Positions 27,019 to 36,068 are shown, counted from the stretch's first letter. The stretch is DNA of 64,000 nucleotides from Planctomycetota bacterium (GCA_029260765.1 JAJDCP010000123.1:1-64000); one strand, 5' to 3'. The notes: generated by a model from the letters alone, not told the origin. Program-made: numbers and translations.

Positions 27019-28728
27019 TCAGGCGTCCGCCGCCGTCACCCGCAAGACCTCTTCGATACTTGTATTTCCGCGCGCAGCGTTCAAGACGCCGATCCGTCGC
27101 AGCGTCAACATGCCCTCTTCGATGCCCGCAGTCTTGATATCGAGTCCCTGTGCACCGTCCAGGATCAGCCGCTGGATGCGGTCGGTAACAGCCAAAGTCT
27201 CAAGCAGTGCGAAGCGACCCCGATAGCCGTTCTTGCAGCGACTGCAACCCTTCGGCTTGAACAAGGTCATGGTGGCGATATCCTCTTCACTGAAACCGAC
27301 TTTGGTCAACCGGGCCTTCGGCGGATCTGCGGGGCTTTTGCAGCCGCACAGCCGTCGGGTAAGTCTCTGTGCGCAAACGACCTTCGTGGTGGAAGCCACC
27401 ATGAAGGGGTCGACCCCCATATCGACCATACGCGTGATGGTAGATGCGGCATCATTGGTGTGCAAGGTACTCAGTACGAGGTGGCCCGTGAGAGCGGCCT
27501 TGATCGCGATCTCCAGTGTCTCCCGGTCGCGGATTTCGCCGACCATGATCTTGTCGGGGTCCTGGCGCAAGATCGAACGCAGGGCTGCGGCAAACGTCAG
27601 CCCGCGTTTGGGGTTGATGGGTACCTGGTTGATGCCAGCAATCTGGTATTCGATCGGGTCTTCGACCGTGACGATGTTCTCTTCGGGCGTGATGATCGAT
27701 TGCAGCGATGAGTAGAGGGTCGTGGTCTTGCCGCTACCGGTCGGGCCCGTAACCAAGATCATGCCCCAAGGCTCGGCGAGCGCTGAGGAGAGGTCGTTCA
27801 TACACTTGGGCTCGAAACCCAGGGTGTCGAGCGAGAGCTTGAGGTTGCTGCTATCGAGGATACGCAGAACCACCTTTTCCCCGTGGACCGTAGGCAAGAT
27901 CGAGACGCGAAAGTCGACTTTGCGCCCTTCGACTCTCATCTGGAATTTGCCGTCCTGGGGAACCCGCCGTTCGGCGATGTCGAGGTTGGACAGGATCTTG
28001 ATGCGCGAAACGATCGCGCTATTGAGCGACTTCGGGGGCGCAGGCTTCTCGACCAGCACGCCATCGATCCGGGTGCGCAGGCGGATGCGCTTCTCTTCGG
28101 CCTCGATGTGGATGTCTGAGCAGCCTTCTTTGATGCCCTGGAAAATGATCAAACGGACGATCTTCACCGCAGGCGAAGAATCTGGGTCAAATTCCTCCTC
28201 GGCGTCGTCCGCTTCGAACTCATCTTCGACATCAGGGTCGACGAGCTGGTCGTAGATCTCGCTCATCCGCTTGGCCGACTTGTCGTAGGCGCGCTTGATG
28301 GCAGTCTGGATCGACGCCTCTGTCGAGAGCACAGGCCGCAGCTCGCAGCCCGTCATCAGACGGAGGTCGTCGAGCTTGAGGATATCGAAAGGGTTGTGCA
28401 CGGCCAGGGTCAAGATGTCGCCCAGCCTTGAGATCGGCAGGACGTTGTACATCTCGGCGTCGTCTTTGCTCAGGAATTCGAGCACATCCTCTTCGACACT
28501 GACCCGGGCGAGGTCGATGGGAGGTAGCTTCATCTCGCGCGAGATGGCGCGCAGCAGCTTCCGCTCGGTCGTGAACTTGCGCGAGACGAGAATCTCGGTC
28601 AGCGAGGCGCCTTCTGCACGCGCGGCCGTCAAGGCTTCGTCAACCTCTTCAGATTCGAGGCAGCCGTGTTTGATCAGGATCGAGCGGACTCGCTTGTCAT
28701 ACTTGGAAGAACGCCGCAACTTGGCCAT
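27019..28728 (-). CDS. pilB: Type IV pilus/type II secretion assembly ATPase PilB (GspE family)
   Basis: A 569-residue ATPase. Residues ~10-150 hold the MshEN-type N-terminal region. The motor domain contains Walker A GPTGSGKTTTLYSSL, an Asp box, Walker B-like IMVGEIRDRETLE and His box region LVLSTLHTNDAAST. A zinc-binding tetracysteine (LCGCK ... CSRCKNGYRGR) lies near residue 490, as in PilB/GspE. It drives pilin polymerisation by ATP hydrolysis at the cytoplasmic face. ATG with AAAGG upstream; 3 bp after the MshEN-like gene. Confidence 0.95.
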   Translation of the reverse strand: MAKLRRSSKYDKRVRSILIKHGCLESEEVDEALTAARAEGASLTEILVSRKFTTERKLLRAISREMKLPPIDLARVSVEEDVLEFLSKDDAEMYNVLPISRLGDILTLAVHNPFDILKLDDLRLMTGCELRPVLSTEASIQTAIKRAYDKSAKRMSEIYDQLVDPDVEDEFEADDAEEEFDPDSSPAVKIVRLIIFQGIKEGCSDIHIEAEEKRIRLRTRIDGVLVEKPAPPKSLNSAIVSRIKILSNLDIAERRVPQDGKFQMRVEGRKVDFRVSILPTVHGEKVVLRILDSSNLKLSLDTLGFEPKCMNDLSSALAEPWGMILVTGPTGSGKTTTLYSSLQSIITPEENIVTVEDPIEYQIAGINQVPINPKRGLTFAAALRSILRQDPDKIMVGEIRDRETLEIAIKAALTGHLVLSTLHTNDAASTITRMVDMGVDPFMVASTTKVVCAQRLTRRLCGCKSPADPPKARLTKVGFSEEDIATMTLFKPKGCSRCKNGYRGRFALLETLAVTDRIQRLILDGAQGLDIKTAGIEEGMLTLRRIGVLNAARGNTSIEEVLRVTAADA

Positions 28729-28731
28729 GGT

Positions 28732-29400
28732 TCAGCCTTTCCGCTGCTCGAGTTGAGTTCGCAGAACTTGGACTTCACGCTTGAGAATCGAAACCTGGCC
28801 CTCGAGGACCGTCAAGCGCTCCCACATTTTCATCACCAGTCTGTTGGAGTCCGGCCCGGCAGAGGCATCGGTCTCGAAGCTCTGGCCCAAATCGATGTGT
28901 CCGGCGCGCAACGTCGGGTGCTCGGATTTACCGCAGAACGCGTTCAGGGCTCGCTCGAGTGCTTCAGCCGAGGCGACCACAGTCCGCACGGGCATGTCGA
29001 TGTGCCGTTTGACCTCGGCGATGCTTTCGGTGTCGAAGGGGTCGCAGACGGCCACCAGCACGACGCCGCGATCCTGGGAGACCGGCAACGCCCGGCAACG
29101 CTCTGCAGTATCGGGGTCTAGCAGGTATGCAGTGTGCGGGGCGATCACGAACGCATCGAGGTCGATCGCTTCGCTCCCGGCTTCGATCGATAGTGCCACA
29201 GGCTCGTCGTCGGCCGTGATCAGATTCTCATCGCGGAAGGCCTGGGTGATGCGCCCTCCATGATTCAGGTAACGCATCACTGCGCGCGGCAGCAGGGCCG
29301 GGTTGAGCACGAAGGCCTCACGAAACAGGCCCACGATGCGCTGCTCATCGAGGCTGAGACGGGCAACCGGGTCCGCAGGGACGGTGTTGTTCTCGGTCAA
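28732..29400 (-). CDS. MshEN-like (GspE N-terminal) domain protein with coiled coil
   Basis: A protein of about 222 residues. The main part has the repeated LxxxxDxxxA-type pattern seen in MshEN/GspEII N-terminal domains (LSLDEQRIVGLFREAFVLNP; ...VVLVAVCDPFDTESIAEVK), which in MshE bind cyclic-di-GMP. The last ~50 residues (LTVLEGQVSILKREVQVL) form a short coiled coil. It could be a standalone c-di-GMP or partner-binding subunit for PilB. TTG at 29400 is used because CAGGAG lies six bases before it; TTG at 29472 and GTG at 29454 are possible alternatives. First gene of the pilus unit. Confidence 0.6.
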   Translation of the reverse strand: MTENNTVPADPVARLSLDEQRIVGLFREAFVLNPALLPRAVMRYLNHGGRITQAFRDENLITADDEPVALSIEAGSEAIDLDAFVIAPHTAYLLDPDTAERCRALPVSQDRGVVLVAVCDPFDTESIAEVKRHIDMPVRTVVASAEALERALNAFCGKSEHPTLRAGHIDLGQSFETDASAGPDSNRLVMKMWERLTVLEGQVSILKREVQVLRTQLEQRKG

Positions 29401-29629
29401 GAGGAACTCCTGGAACCCGAAACGCAAAGGCAGAATCTGCCCGTCAGGGTGCACGGTTGAAAAATAGCACAACGGATCTTTTTTTTCAGCCGCCTCCTGT
29501 TACCTTAGGCGAGATCACGTTCGGCGGCCAGCCAAAGGGCTACCATCCGGTCATTCTCAGCGGTTTCCCGCGCACGCGTCCAGTCGTTTTGTTACGGTCG
29601 CGAAACACACCCTCCTCTCCGATAGAGCC

Positions 29630-30511
29630 ATGTCCCCGATGCAAGCGCGGTCCTCTTCCCAGCTAACTCTGCTCGAACGCCTGCGGAGTCCTGAACCCTA
29701 CTATTGCGCTGAGCTCCGTCCTCCTCGGACGGGCTTGAACGGCAGCCAGGGAATCGATGCCTGGATCGATTTGCAGCACGGTCTGCGGACGCTCTCGCGC
29801 CGCGGCCACGGAATTCTGTTGACCGACAATGCCGTGGGGACGCCCGAAGAAGAGAACCTGCGGCATCTTTGTGCCAACAGCGATGAAAGCGTCGAACGAC
29901 ATCAATTGGTTCCGATCCTCACCTGTTTGCATAGCCTCAAATACTGCCTCGACTATGCAGCCCGCGCCCAGGCCGCCGGCTTTGCCGCGCTTGCGGTGCT
30001 CGGCGGCGACCCTCAGGCAGGAATCGAGCGTTGCACGCCCCACGCCTATGAGCTGCGCAGCAAGATCCGCAGCCAGACACCGGGGCTTGCCTTGGGCGGC
30101 TGGGCCAATCCCCACAAGAATCTCGAGCGCCAGCTCGATTTTCTTCAGGACACGTCGGCCCAGGTCGACTTCTACCTGACGCAGGTGGTCTCGAGCTCAC
30201 AGATGGGTGTGGTCGAACGATTTCTAGAGCTCGCAGAGGCCCGAGGGTTCGACTTGCCAGGCATTTTTGGAGTGTTCCATTACCGCAGCGCCAAGCAGCG
30301 AACCCTCGACACTTTGAGCAGCTTCCTGCCGGTGCCCGTCGATGAGGTGCGGCAGGCTCTCGGCTCGGGCTGCAGTGCCGTGCAGTTCACCGCGCGCAGC
30401 GTCGCCCGTCTGCTGCAGCTCGGAATCCGGAACATCTACATCTCCAACCTGCCTGCACATCACCCGGCCAAGACGCTCGACGCGATCTTGCGTGCGGCCG
30501 CTCTGCCATAG
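29630..30511 (+). CDS. Methylenetetrahydrofolate reductase (MTHFR)-like protein
   Basis: A 293-residue TIM-barrel protein of the MTHFR superfamily. The strand pattern and motifs AELRPPRT, VPILTCLHSLKYCLDYA, ALAVLGGDPQAG and DFYLTQVVSS correspond to the flavin-binding barrel; MTHFR reads FEFFPPRT, H-x-C, LRGDP and ITQLFF in these places. Residue substitutions mean the substrate may not be 5,10-methylene-THF. The ATG at 29630 is chosen, with MSPMQ following; an ATG at 29639 is also possible. Divergent from the pilus unit across ~230 bp. Confidence 0.72.
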   Translation: MSPMQARSSSQLTLLERLRSPEPYYCAELRPPRTGLNGSQGIDAWIDLQHGLRTLSRRGHGILLTDNAVGTPEEENLRHLCANSDESVERHQLVPILTCLHSLKYCLDYAARAQAAGFAALAVLGGDPQAGIERCTPHAYELRSKIRSQTPGLALGGWANPHKNLERQLDFLQDTSAQVDFYLTQVVSSSQMGVVERFLELAEARGFDLPGIFGVFHYRSAKQRTLDTLSSFLPVPVDEVRQALGSGCSAVQFTARSVARLLQLGIRNIYISNLPAHHPAKTLDAILRAAALP

Positions 30512-30618
30512 ACCTGGCAACCCTGAGCCCTTGGCAAGGACCTCCCCCCCGGCTACTCTGGCGACTTCGTGGCGCAACGGGGAGCCTTGGGGGTTCCCCA
30601 TGCCGAGGGCGAGTGATC

Positions 30619-30744
30619 ATGGCCAGCCCAGAGACGTCCTCGCGCGACTGCTCCATCCGAGTCCGTGGCCTGTCCTTCAGCTATCCGCGCACCTTCCTGC
30701 GCGGAAACGCCGCACGCAGCCGCGCGGTCCCCGCGTGTCTCTGA
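30619..30744 (+). pseudogene. Possible truncated ABC transporter ATPase start
   Basis: A 41-codon frame from an ATG whose middle reads IRVRGLSFSYPRTFLRG, the way an ABC transporter ATP-binding subunit begins, then stops before any Walker motif. It sits in a 242-bp gap between the MTHFR-like gene and the lectin-like protein gene. The match is short, so chance is possible. Confidence 0.3.
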
Positions 30745-30753
30745 GCGAAGAGA

Positions 30754-31617
30754 TCATTGTTCGACGAGAAAATCGTCGAAGGTCCCCGTACCACTGTACA
30801 GAAACAAGCCCGCTCGGCGGCCTGTGCTGGTCGTGGCGATCTCCCCGAGCCGGATGTCATTGTTGAACACGACGGTGCGCGCTCCATCGACCTCGAGGCG
30901 CAGATGGTAGAAGCCATCGGAGTGCGGAGAGACACTCCAGGTCGCGAGATTGTTGTTCTGCCAGTTGGTGCCTGTGCGCAGATAGAAGCTTCCCGACGAG
31001 AGCCAGAGCAGGTTCATGCTGCTGAGCCCCTCCGCGCCCCAGACCACGCCGAGGTTGTCGCCACGGATCTTGCAGCGCAGGACATAGCTCTCGGGCAGGT
31101 CCAGGTCGTAATGCAGCTGCGTATTGTAGCCGCCGTTGGGGTCGTAGCCGGTCAGAGTGCCGGCGCTGACCTGCCAGGTCCCACCGAAGCTCTGCCAGTT
31201 GTCCAGGCCTGAGATCTCAAAGTCGTCTCCGAGGCCGGTGCCGCGAACGTGAAGGCTACGGATGGATTCGGCGGGAACGGACAGGATGCCGAAGCCCGTG
31301 TCGACTTCGTAGGCTTCCAGTCCGTTGATCAACCAACCTTTGAAGGTCCCCTGGCGGGTGCGCACGACGTCTTCTTGTTCGTCTTCCTCGCTGTCGCCGC
31401 GTGTCCAGCTGCGTACATCAGCCAGAGGGATGGTCAATCTGCCGTACGGGGTCTTGAGGATCAGCGAGGCGACACCTTTGATGGTGCCCTGCAGGCGCGA
31501 GCCGTTGCGGATATGCAGGACGACCAACACCGGCTCTTCGCCGGGCTCTTCGTCGGACTGGGCGAAGACAGGTAGGGAAAGGAAGGTGAGCAGGGATAGC
31601 AGCAGGATTTTTTTCAT
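30754..31617 (-). CDS. Exported beta-sandwich (LamG/DUF1080-like) protein
   Basis: A 287-residue protein with a signal peptide (MKKILLLSLLTFLSLPVFAQ). The mature part starts with strand repeats that look like an N-terminal SH3-like domain (~25-115, HIRNGSRLQGTIKGV ... GTFKGWLINGLEAY). The second part (~130-287) resembles a concanavalin-like lectin or DUF1080 fold (WQSFGGTWQVSAGTLTG ... GRRAGLFLYSGTGTFDDFLV). DUF1080 folds bind or cleave saccharides. ATG with AGAGGAAC upstream. Role is likely envelope carbohydrate binding; inference only. Confidence 0.7.
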   Translation of the reverse strand: MKKILLLSLLTFLSLPVFAQSDEEPGEEPVLVVLHIRNGSRLQGTIKGVASLILKTPYGRLTIPLADVRSWTRGDSEEDEQEDVVRTRQGTFKGWLINGLEAYEVDTGFGILSVPAESIRSLHVRGTGLGDDFEISGLDNWQSFGGTWQVSAGTLTGYDPNGGYNTQLHYDLDLPESYVLRCKIRGDNLGVVWGAEGLSSMNLLWLSSGSFYLRTGTNWQNNNLATWSVSPHSDGFYHLRLEVDGARTVVFNNDIRLGEIATTSTGRRAGLFLYSGTGTFDDFLVEQ

Positions 31618-31759
31618 CGAAGTTCCTCTACGGTGGGCTGTCGCTACGTGTGACTCTCAAAACCTGGAAATGTTGCAACCTGATTCTGCTTTCTACCGGT
31701 CGCCAGCCAGGTCGAGGGCCTGGTATGATCGGGCGTTTCCTTGACCGCGGATCTACGCC

Positions 31760-32668
31760 ATGCCCGCAACGCCGCAGCTGCTGTCCCACCGACTCCGAGG
31801 CTTCTCTGCACACGAGAGCAGCCTGAGTGCCTTGCGGGCCGCGCTGGCAGCGGGCATTCCCAGCTTCGAGGTCGACACCCGGGTGACGGCCGACGGCGAG
31901 ATCCTCGTCTACCACGACGCCTGGCTCGACACGCAGACCCGGCAACGGGGACGCGTCTCGGCCTGGTCCTTGCGGACAGACGGCCGGCCGCTCTTCCGCG
32001 GCGCACCCCGAGAGCAGGTGCCCACTCTGCGCGAGCTGCTTGCCGTGGTGCGGAAGGCCGATCCAATTCCCGAGATCTTGCTCGACATCAAAGACTTCGG
32101 GGCAGAGGCCGAGCACGCGGACGCGATCCGCGAGGCAGGCCTGCAAGAGCAGTGCTGGATCGTCAGTTGGCTACCCGAGGTGCTCTTGCGCATGCACGCG
32201 GTCGCGCCCGAGCTGCGCCTGAGCTTCAGCCACCTGCCGTTGACCCGCCGGACCCGGGGTTGGCAGCTGGCGGCCCGGGCGAGTTGGGGAGGCCGGCTGC
32301 CGCGGCTGCTCGGCCGCCTCGGCAGGTTCGTCCGGCGTGGCTACAACCTGCGGGAGGTGTCCGTCCACCTCGATGCCTGCCATGCGCCGCGCTTGCCAGA
32401 AAAACCGGTGCGCGGAGGCTTCCCGGTGCATCTGACGCGCGGGCTGCCGCGCGGCCCGCTGGGGGATGTGCTGCGGCGGTCGGGCGGTTCTGTGGGGGTC
32501 GACCCCGCATGCCTAACGCGGGCCTACGTTGCCCGGGTGCGCGCTGCGGGCCTGAAGCTCTTCGTGTTCCGGGCGAATTCCTCTCGCGCGGTCGACAGGC
32601 TGCGGCGCTTGCAGGTCGACCGGATCTTCACTGACAACGCAGCTCTGTTCGAGCGGGTCGGCGCATGA
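31760..32668 (+). CDS. Glycerophosphodiester phosphodiesterase (GDPD)
   Basis: A 302-residue TIM-barrel GDPD. Key features are LLSHRLRGF near the start (catalytic His-Arg), FEVDTRVTADGEILVYHD (metal-binding Glu and Asp, and the second catalytic His), and EILLDIKDFG later. The family hydrolyses glycerophosphodiesters to glycerol-3-phosphate and an alcohol using a divalent metal. No signal peptide is evident, so the enzyme is probably cytoplasmic. ATG at 31760 is supported by position. The ATP-grasp gene starts 40 bp downstream on the same strand. Confidence 0.85.
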   Translation: MPATPQLLSHRLRGFSAHESSLSALRAALAAGIPSFEVDTRVTADGEILVYHDAWLDTQTRQRGRVSAWSLRTDGRPLFRGAPREQVPTLRELLAVVRKADPIPEILLDIKDFGAEAEHADAIREAGLQEQCWIVSWLPEVLLRMHAVAPELRLSFSHLPLTRRTRGWQLAARASWGGRLPRLLGRLGRFVRRGYNLREVSVHLDACHAPRLPEKPVRGGFPVHLTRGLPRGPLGDVLRRSGGSVGVDPACLTRAYVARVRAAGLKLFVFRANSSRAVDRLRRLQVDRIFTDNAALFERVGA

Positions 32669-32708
32669 GCTGCTATGCTTCGAGGACTCGTTGGTAGGAG
32701 CAGCGTCG

Positions 32709-33926
32709 ATGAACGTCGTCTTTCTCTCGCCCAACTATCCCCCCGAGATGCACGAGTACGTGCGGGGTCTGGCCGAAGTGGGCGCCCGCGTCTATGGCGT
32801 CGGTGACTCCCCTCGAAACGGCCTGGCCTCCAAGGTCAAAGCGGCCCTGACCGACTACCTGCAGGTGCCCGGCATCATGGCCGAGGACGACCTGATAGGT
32901 CGCGTGGTTCCCTGGCTGCGCGGCACGCACATCGACCGGCTCGAGACACTCTGGGAGCCGCTGGTGCTGGTGGGCGCCCGCCTGCGTGACCGCTTGGGGA
33001 TTCCGGGCATGTCGTTCCAGACGGCGCTCGGCTTCCGTGATAAGCAGCTGATGAAAGAGCGTGTGGCTGCGGCGGGACTGCGCGTGCCGCATTCGGCCCG
33101 GGTGCGTACTGTGGCGGAGGCGCTGGCCGCACAACAGCGGATAGGGTTCCCCCTGATCATCAAGCCGATCACCGGCGCAGGGAGCGCCGACACCTACCGC
33201 TGTGATGACATGAGCGACTTCAAGGCTGCCCTGGTGCGTATGCAGCATGTGCGCGAGGCGAGCTGCGAAGAGTTCGTCGATGGCGAGGAGTTCACCTACG
33301 ACACCATCTGTGTCGACGGCAAGCCTGTCTATGAGAACGTCGCCCAGTACCTGCCACGGCCGCTGATCGCGCGCACTCACGAGTGGATCAGCCCGGTGAT
33401 CTGCACCGTCCGGGACTTGAAGCAGGCCCGGCTGCGGGCAGGCCTGAAGCTGGGTCGTGGCGTGCTGCAAGCGTTGGGAATGACCAGCGGCTTCACCCAC
33501 ATGGAGTGGTACCTCAAGAGCGACGGGGAGGTGGTCTTCGGCGAGATCGGCTGCCGCCCTGGCGGCGCGCACCTGGCCGACCAGATGAACTACACCAGCG
33601 ACATCGACGTGTTCCGCGGCTGGGCCAGCGCGGTCTGTCACGGCCGGATCGGTGAGCAGAAGCCGCGCAAGTACAACGCCGCGATCGTCTTCAAGCGGGC
33701 TCTGGGCCGGGGCCGCATCACCAGGATCGAGGGCTTGCGGGCGTGGAAGGCCCGTTGCGGCGATGCGGTCTGCGTCGAGCAGCTGCTGCGGCCCGGGCAG
33801 CGGCGCAGGAACTGGCTGCAGACACTGGTGAGCGATGGCCACGTGATCGTGCGGCACCCACACTGGGGCACAGCGCTCAAGATGGCCTATGACGCCGCGG
33901 AGAACATCAAGATGTACGCGGAATAG
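32709..33926 (+). CDS. ATP-grasp domain protein
   Basis: A 405-residue ATP-grasp ligase-like protein. An N-terminal pre-ATP-grasp domain is followed by the fold with GFPLIIKPITGAGSADTY (the lysine-rich nucleotide loop), EEFVDGEEFTYDTIC, and GEIGCRPGGAHLADQMN (metal site). Enzymes of this group join an acid to an amine or thiol through acyl-phosphate; the acceptor is not predictable here. AGGAG lies 8 bases before the ATG at 32709; the frame is open upstream but without a better start. It follows the GDPD gene and is followed by the repeat tract. Confidence 0.85.
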   Translation: MNVVFLSPNYPPEMHEYVRGLAEVGARVYGVGDSPRNGLASKVKAALTDYLQVPGIMAEDDLIGRVVPWLRGTHIDRLETLWEPLVLVGARLRDRLGIPGMSFQTALGFRDKQLMKERVAAAGLRVPHSARVRTVAEALAAQQRIGFPLIIKPITGAGSADTYRCDDMSDFKAALVRMQHVREASCEEFVDGEEFTYDTICVDGKPVYENVAQYLPRPLIARTHEWISPVICTVRDLKQARLRAGLKLGRGVLQALGMTSGFTHMEWYLKSDGEVVFGEIGCRPGGAHLADQMNYTSDIDVFRGWASAVCHGRIGEQKPRKYNAAIVFKRALGRGRITRIEGLRAWKARCGDAVCVEQLLRPGQRRRNWLQTLVSDGHVIVRHPHWGTALKMAYDAAENIKMYAE

Positions 33927-33931
33927 GCTGT

Positions 33932-34220
33932 GCCTCGGTCCTCGGTCCTCGGATCCTGCCTCGGTCTTCGGCTCCTCGGTCCTCGGTTCCTCGGTCCTCG
34001 GTCTTCGCTTCCTCGGTCCTCGGTCTTCGGTTCCTCGGTCCTCGGTCTTCGCTTCCTCGGTCCTCGGTCTTCGCTTCCTCGGTCCTCGGTCTTCGCTTCC
34101 TCGGTCCTCGGATCCGGATCCGGATCCGGACACGGACACGGACACGGACACGGACACGGACACGGACTCGGACTCGGACTCGGACTCGGACTCGGACTCG
34201 GACTCGGACTCGGACTCGGA
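33932..34220. repeat. Compound tandem repeat: Ser/Leu-type minisatellite plus three-phase hexamer array
   Basis: From 33932 to about 34109 there is an imperfect array built from CCTCGGTCCTCGG/TCTTCGCTTCC-type units. It runs directly into a hexanucleotide array: (GGATCC)3 at 34110-34127, (GGACAC)6 at 34128-34163 and (GGACTC)9 at 34164-34217, ending GGATAC. In one frame it would read alternating Asp-Pro, Asp-Thr and Asp-Ser; all frames stay open because the unit length is a multiple of three. No gene is believed here. Confidence 0.9.
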
Positions 34221-34237
34221 TACTCGTCACTCAAGGC

Positions 34238-34420
34238 GCACAGCGCCTCGGGTTTGAATTCAAACGTTCCTCGGCCCCCAGACGCACTCGATCGATGGCG
34301 ATCGCACTCGATGCATTGCGCCTCGACCGGCTCGATGTGGTCTATCCCGGCAGCGAGGCCTACCCGCTCGCCGAACGCGTCCGGGCCGTTCCTCTTCGCG
34401 AGTTGGTCGCTGGCAGCTGA
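34238..34420 (+). pseudogene. C-terminal fragment of a DUF4143-type AAA ATPase
   Basis: A 60-codon open segment ends in TGA at 34418-34420. Its sequence includes LGFEFKRSSAPRRT, LRLDRLDVVYPG and YPLAERVRAVPLREL, matching the last ~55 residues of bacterial ATPases with a DUF4143 C-terminal domain (lysine/EFK core and the VYPG-YPL strand pair). No ATPase part is left; the tandem repeat occupies the position where it should be, so the gene is broken. Confidence 0.6.
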
Positions 34421-34475
34421 CGAACCAGCGTCCGGGCATGCATCTACGCGGGCGGCCGCAAAGCGCGGACCGTGC

Positions 34476-36068
34476 CTACAGATAGATGTCCCGGATCCAG
34501 CTCGCATCCTGCTCCGGATAGTCGACGGTGTAGTGCAGGCCTCGGCTCTCACGCCGCAGCTGGGCGGCGCGGATGGTCAGCAGGGCGATATGCGCCAGGT
34601 TGCGCAGCTCAACCACCTCGCTAGTGATCTGCCTTCCCCAATAATACTCATGGATCTCGTGGGTCAGGTTTTCGATCCGGCGCAGCGCCCGGTCCAGCCG
34701 CTTGTCCGAGCGCACGATGCCGACGAAGTTCCACATCGCCCAGCGGATTTCGTGCCAGGTCGCGCTGATCATCAGATGCTCGTCGTCAGAAGTCGTGCCC
34801 GTCGAAGACCACGCAGGGATCTCGCAGCTCGCGTCGAAGTTGGCCTCTTCGAGCCGTTTCACTCCCTCCCGGGCCGCGATGCTCGCGAACACCGCTCCCT
34901 CAAGCAGGGAGTTGGAAGCCAAGCGGTTGGCTCCGTGCAGGCCGGTCCAGGTGACCTCCCCCGCGGCGTACAGGTTCTGCAGGTCGGTCTCTGCCCGCAG
35001 GTTGGTCACCACGCCTCCGCAGGTGTAGTGGGCCGCGGGCACCACTGGAATCGGCTCCAGCGCCGGATCGACGCCGTATTTTCTGCAGCGCTCGACGATG
35101 GTGGGAAACCGCTCAACAAGGTGCTCCGCACCGATGCTGCGGGCGTCGAGGTAGACGCAGTCGGCGCCCGTGCGCTTCATCTCCTCGTCGATGGCACGGG
35201 CCACGATGTCTCGCGGTGCCAGGTCTTTGAGCGCATGGTAGCGCTCCATGAACGGCGTGCCGTCCTCCAGGCGCAAGATTCCGCCCTCGCCCCGCACGGC
35301 CTCAGAAATCAGGAACGACTTGGCCTGCGGGTGGTACAGGCAGGTCGGGTGGAACTGGAAAAACTCCATGCCCGAGACCCGGCAGCCCGCGCGGTGGGCC
35401 ATCGCCACGCCATCGCCGCTGGCGGTGTCGGGGTTGCTGGTATAGAGGTAGACCTTGCCCGATCCGCCCGTGGCCAGCAGGGTGATGCGCGCGCGCATCG
35501 TCTTGACCCCCTGGTTCGCGATGTCCAGCACGTAGGCACCGAGACACGTGGAGCGGGCGCCCGCGGGCAGTTGCTGGATCTTCTGGTCGGTCACCAGGTC
35601 GACGGCGATATGCTGCTCAAAAATGGCGATCTTCGGGTGGGCCTGCACGGCGGCCACCAGGGCCTGCGCGATCACCAGGCCGGTGGCGTCTTTGGCGTGC
35701 AGTATGCGCCGCTGCGAGTGTCCGCCCTCGCGGGTCAGGTCGAAGCTGCCCTCGGCGTTGCTCGAGAAACGTACTCCGGTCTCGACCAGGAAGCGCACCA
35801 CCTCGGGCCCCTGTTCGACGACGTGACGCACGACCTGCTCGTGGCACAGGCCGGCACCTGCCACCAGGGTGTCTTGGACATGGGAGGCGAAGCTCTCTTC
35901 GTTGGGAATCGTGACCGCAGCGATGCCCCCCTGGGCGTAGCGCGTGGCGGCCTCCAGCAGGGAGCGTTTGGTCACGATGGCGACAGAGCCGTGCGCGGCG
36001 ACCTTCAGGGCGTAGCTGAGGCCGGCGATGCCCGAGCCCAGGACGAGGAAGTCGACATTGAGCTTCAT
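34476..36068 (-). CDS. nadB: L-aspartate oxidase
   Basis: A 530-residue flavoprotein that oxidises L-aspartate to iminoaspartate for de novo NAD synthesis. FAD-binding loop LVLGSGIAGLSYAL at the N-terminus, RYAQGGIAAV, the substrate region with HPTCLYHPQAKSFLISEAVRGEGG-type features, CGGVVTNLRAETDL and the dinucleotide end ANRLASNSLLEGAVF all fit NadB rather than succinate dehydrogenase. ATG at 36068 with AGGGG seven bases upstream; an upstream in-frame ATG at 36074 is less well spaced. nadA/nadC are not adjacent. Divergent from the glycosyltransferase gene. Confidence 0.94.
   Translation of the reverse strand: MKLNVDFLVLGSGIAGLSYALKVAAHGSVAIVTKRSLLEAATRYAQGGIAAVTIPNEESFASHVQDTLVAGAGLCHEQVVRHVVEQGPEVVRFLVETGVRFSSNAEGSFDLTREGGHSQRRILHAKDATGLVIAQALVAAVQAHPKIAIFEQHIAVDLVTDQKIQQLPAGARSTCLGAYVLDIANQGVKTMRARITLLATGGSGKVYLYTSNPDTASGDGVAMAHRAGCRVSGMEFFQFHPTCLYHPQAKSFLISEAVRGEGGILRLEDGTPFMERYHALKDLAPRDIVARAIDEEMKRTGADCVYLDARSIGAEHLVERFPTIVERCRKYGVDPALEPIPVVPAAHYTCGGVVTNLRAETDLQNLYAAGEVTWTGLHGANRLASNSLLEGAVFASIAAREGVKRLEEANFDASCEIPAWSSTGTTSDDEHLMISATWHEIRWAMWNFVGIVRSDKRLDRALRRIENLTHEIHEYYWGRQITSEVVELRNLAHIALLTIRAAQLRRESRGLHYTVDYPEQDASWIRDIYL

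Noticed and set aside
32673..34163. Long minus-strand frame across the ATP-grasp gene and repeat
   Set aside because: Begins in the tandem repeat and runs antisense to a clear ATP-grasp gene.
33889..34257. Open frame through the tandem repeat that would encode Asp-Pro, Asp-Thr and Asp-Ser dipeptides
   Set aside because: Open only because the repeat unit is six bases; there is no start with a ribosome binding site and the frame overlaps the end of the ATP-grasp gene.
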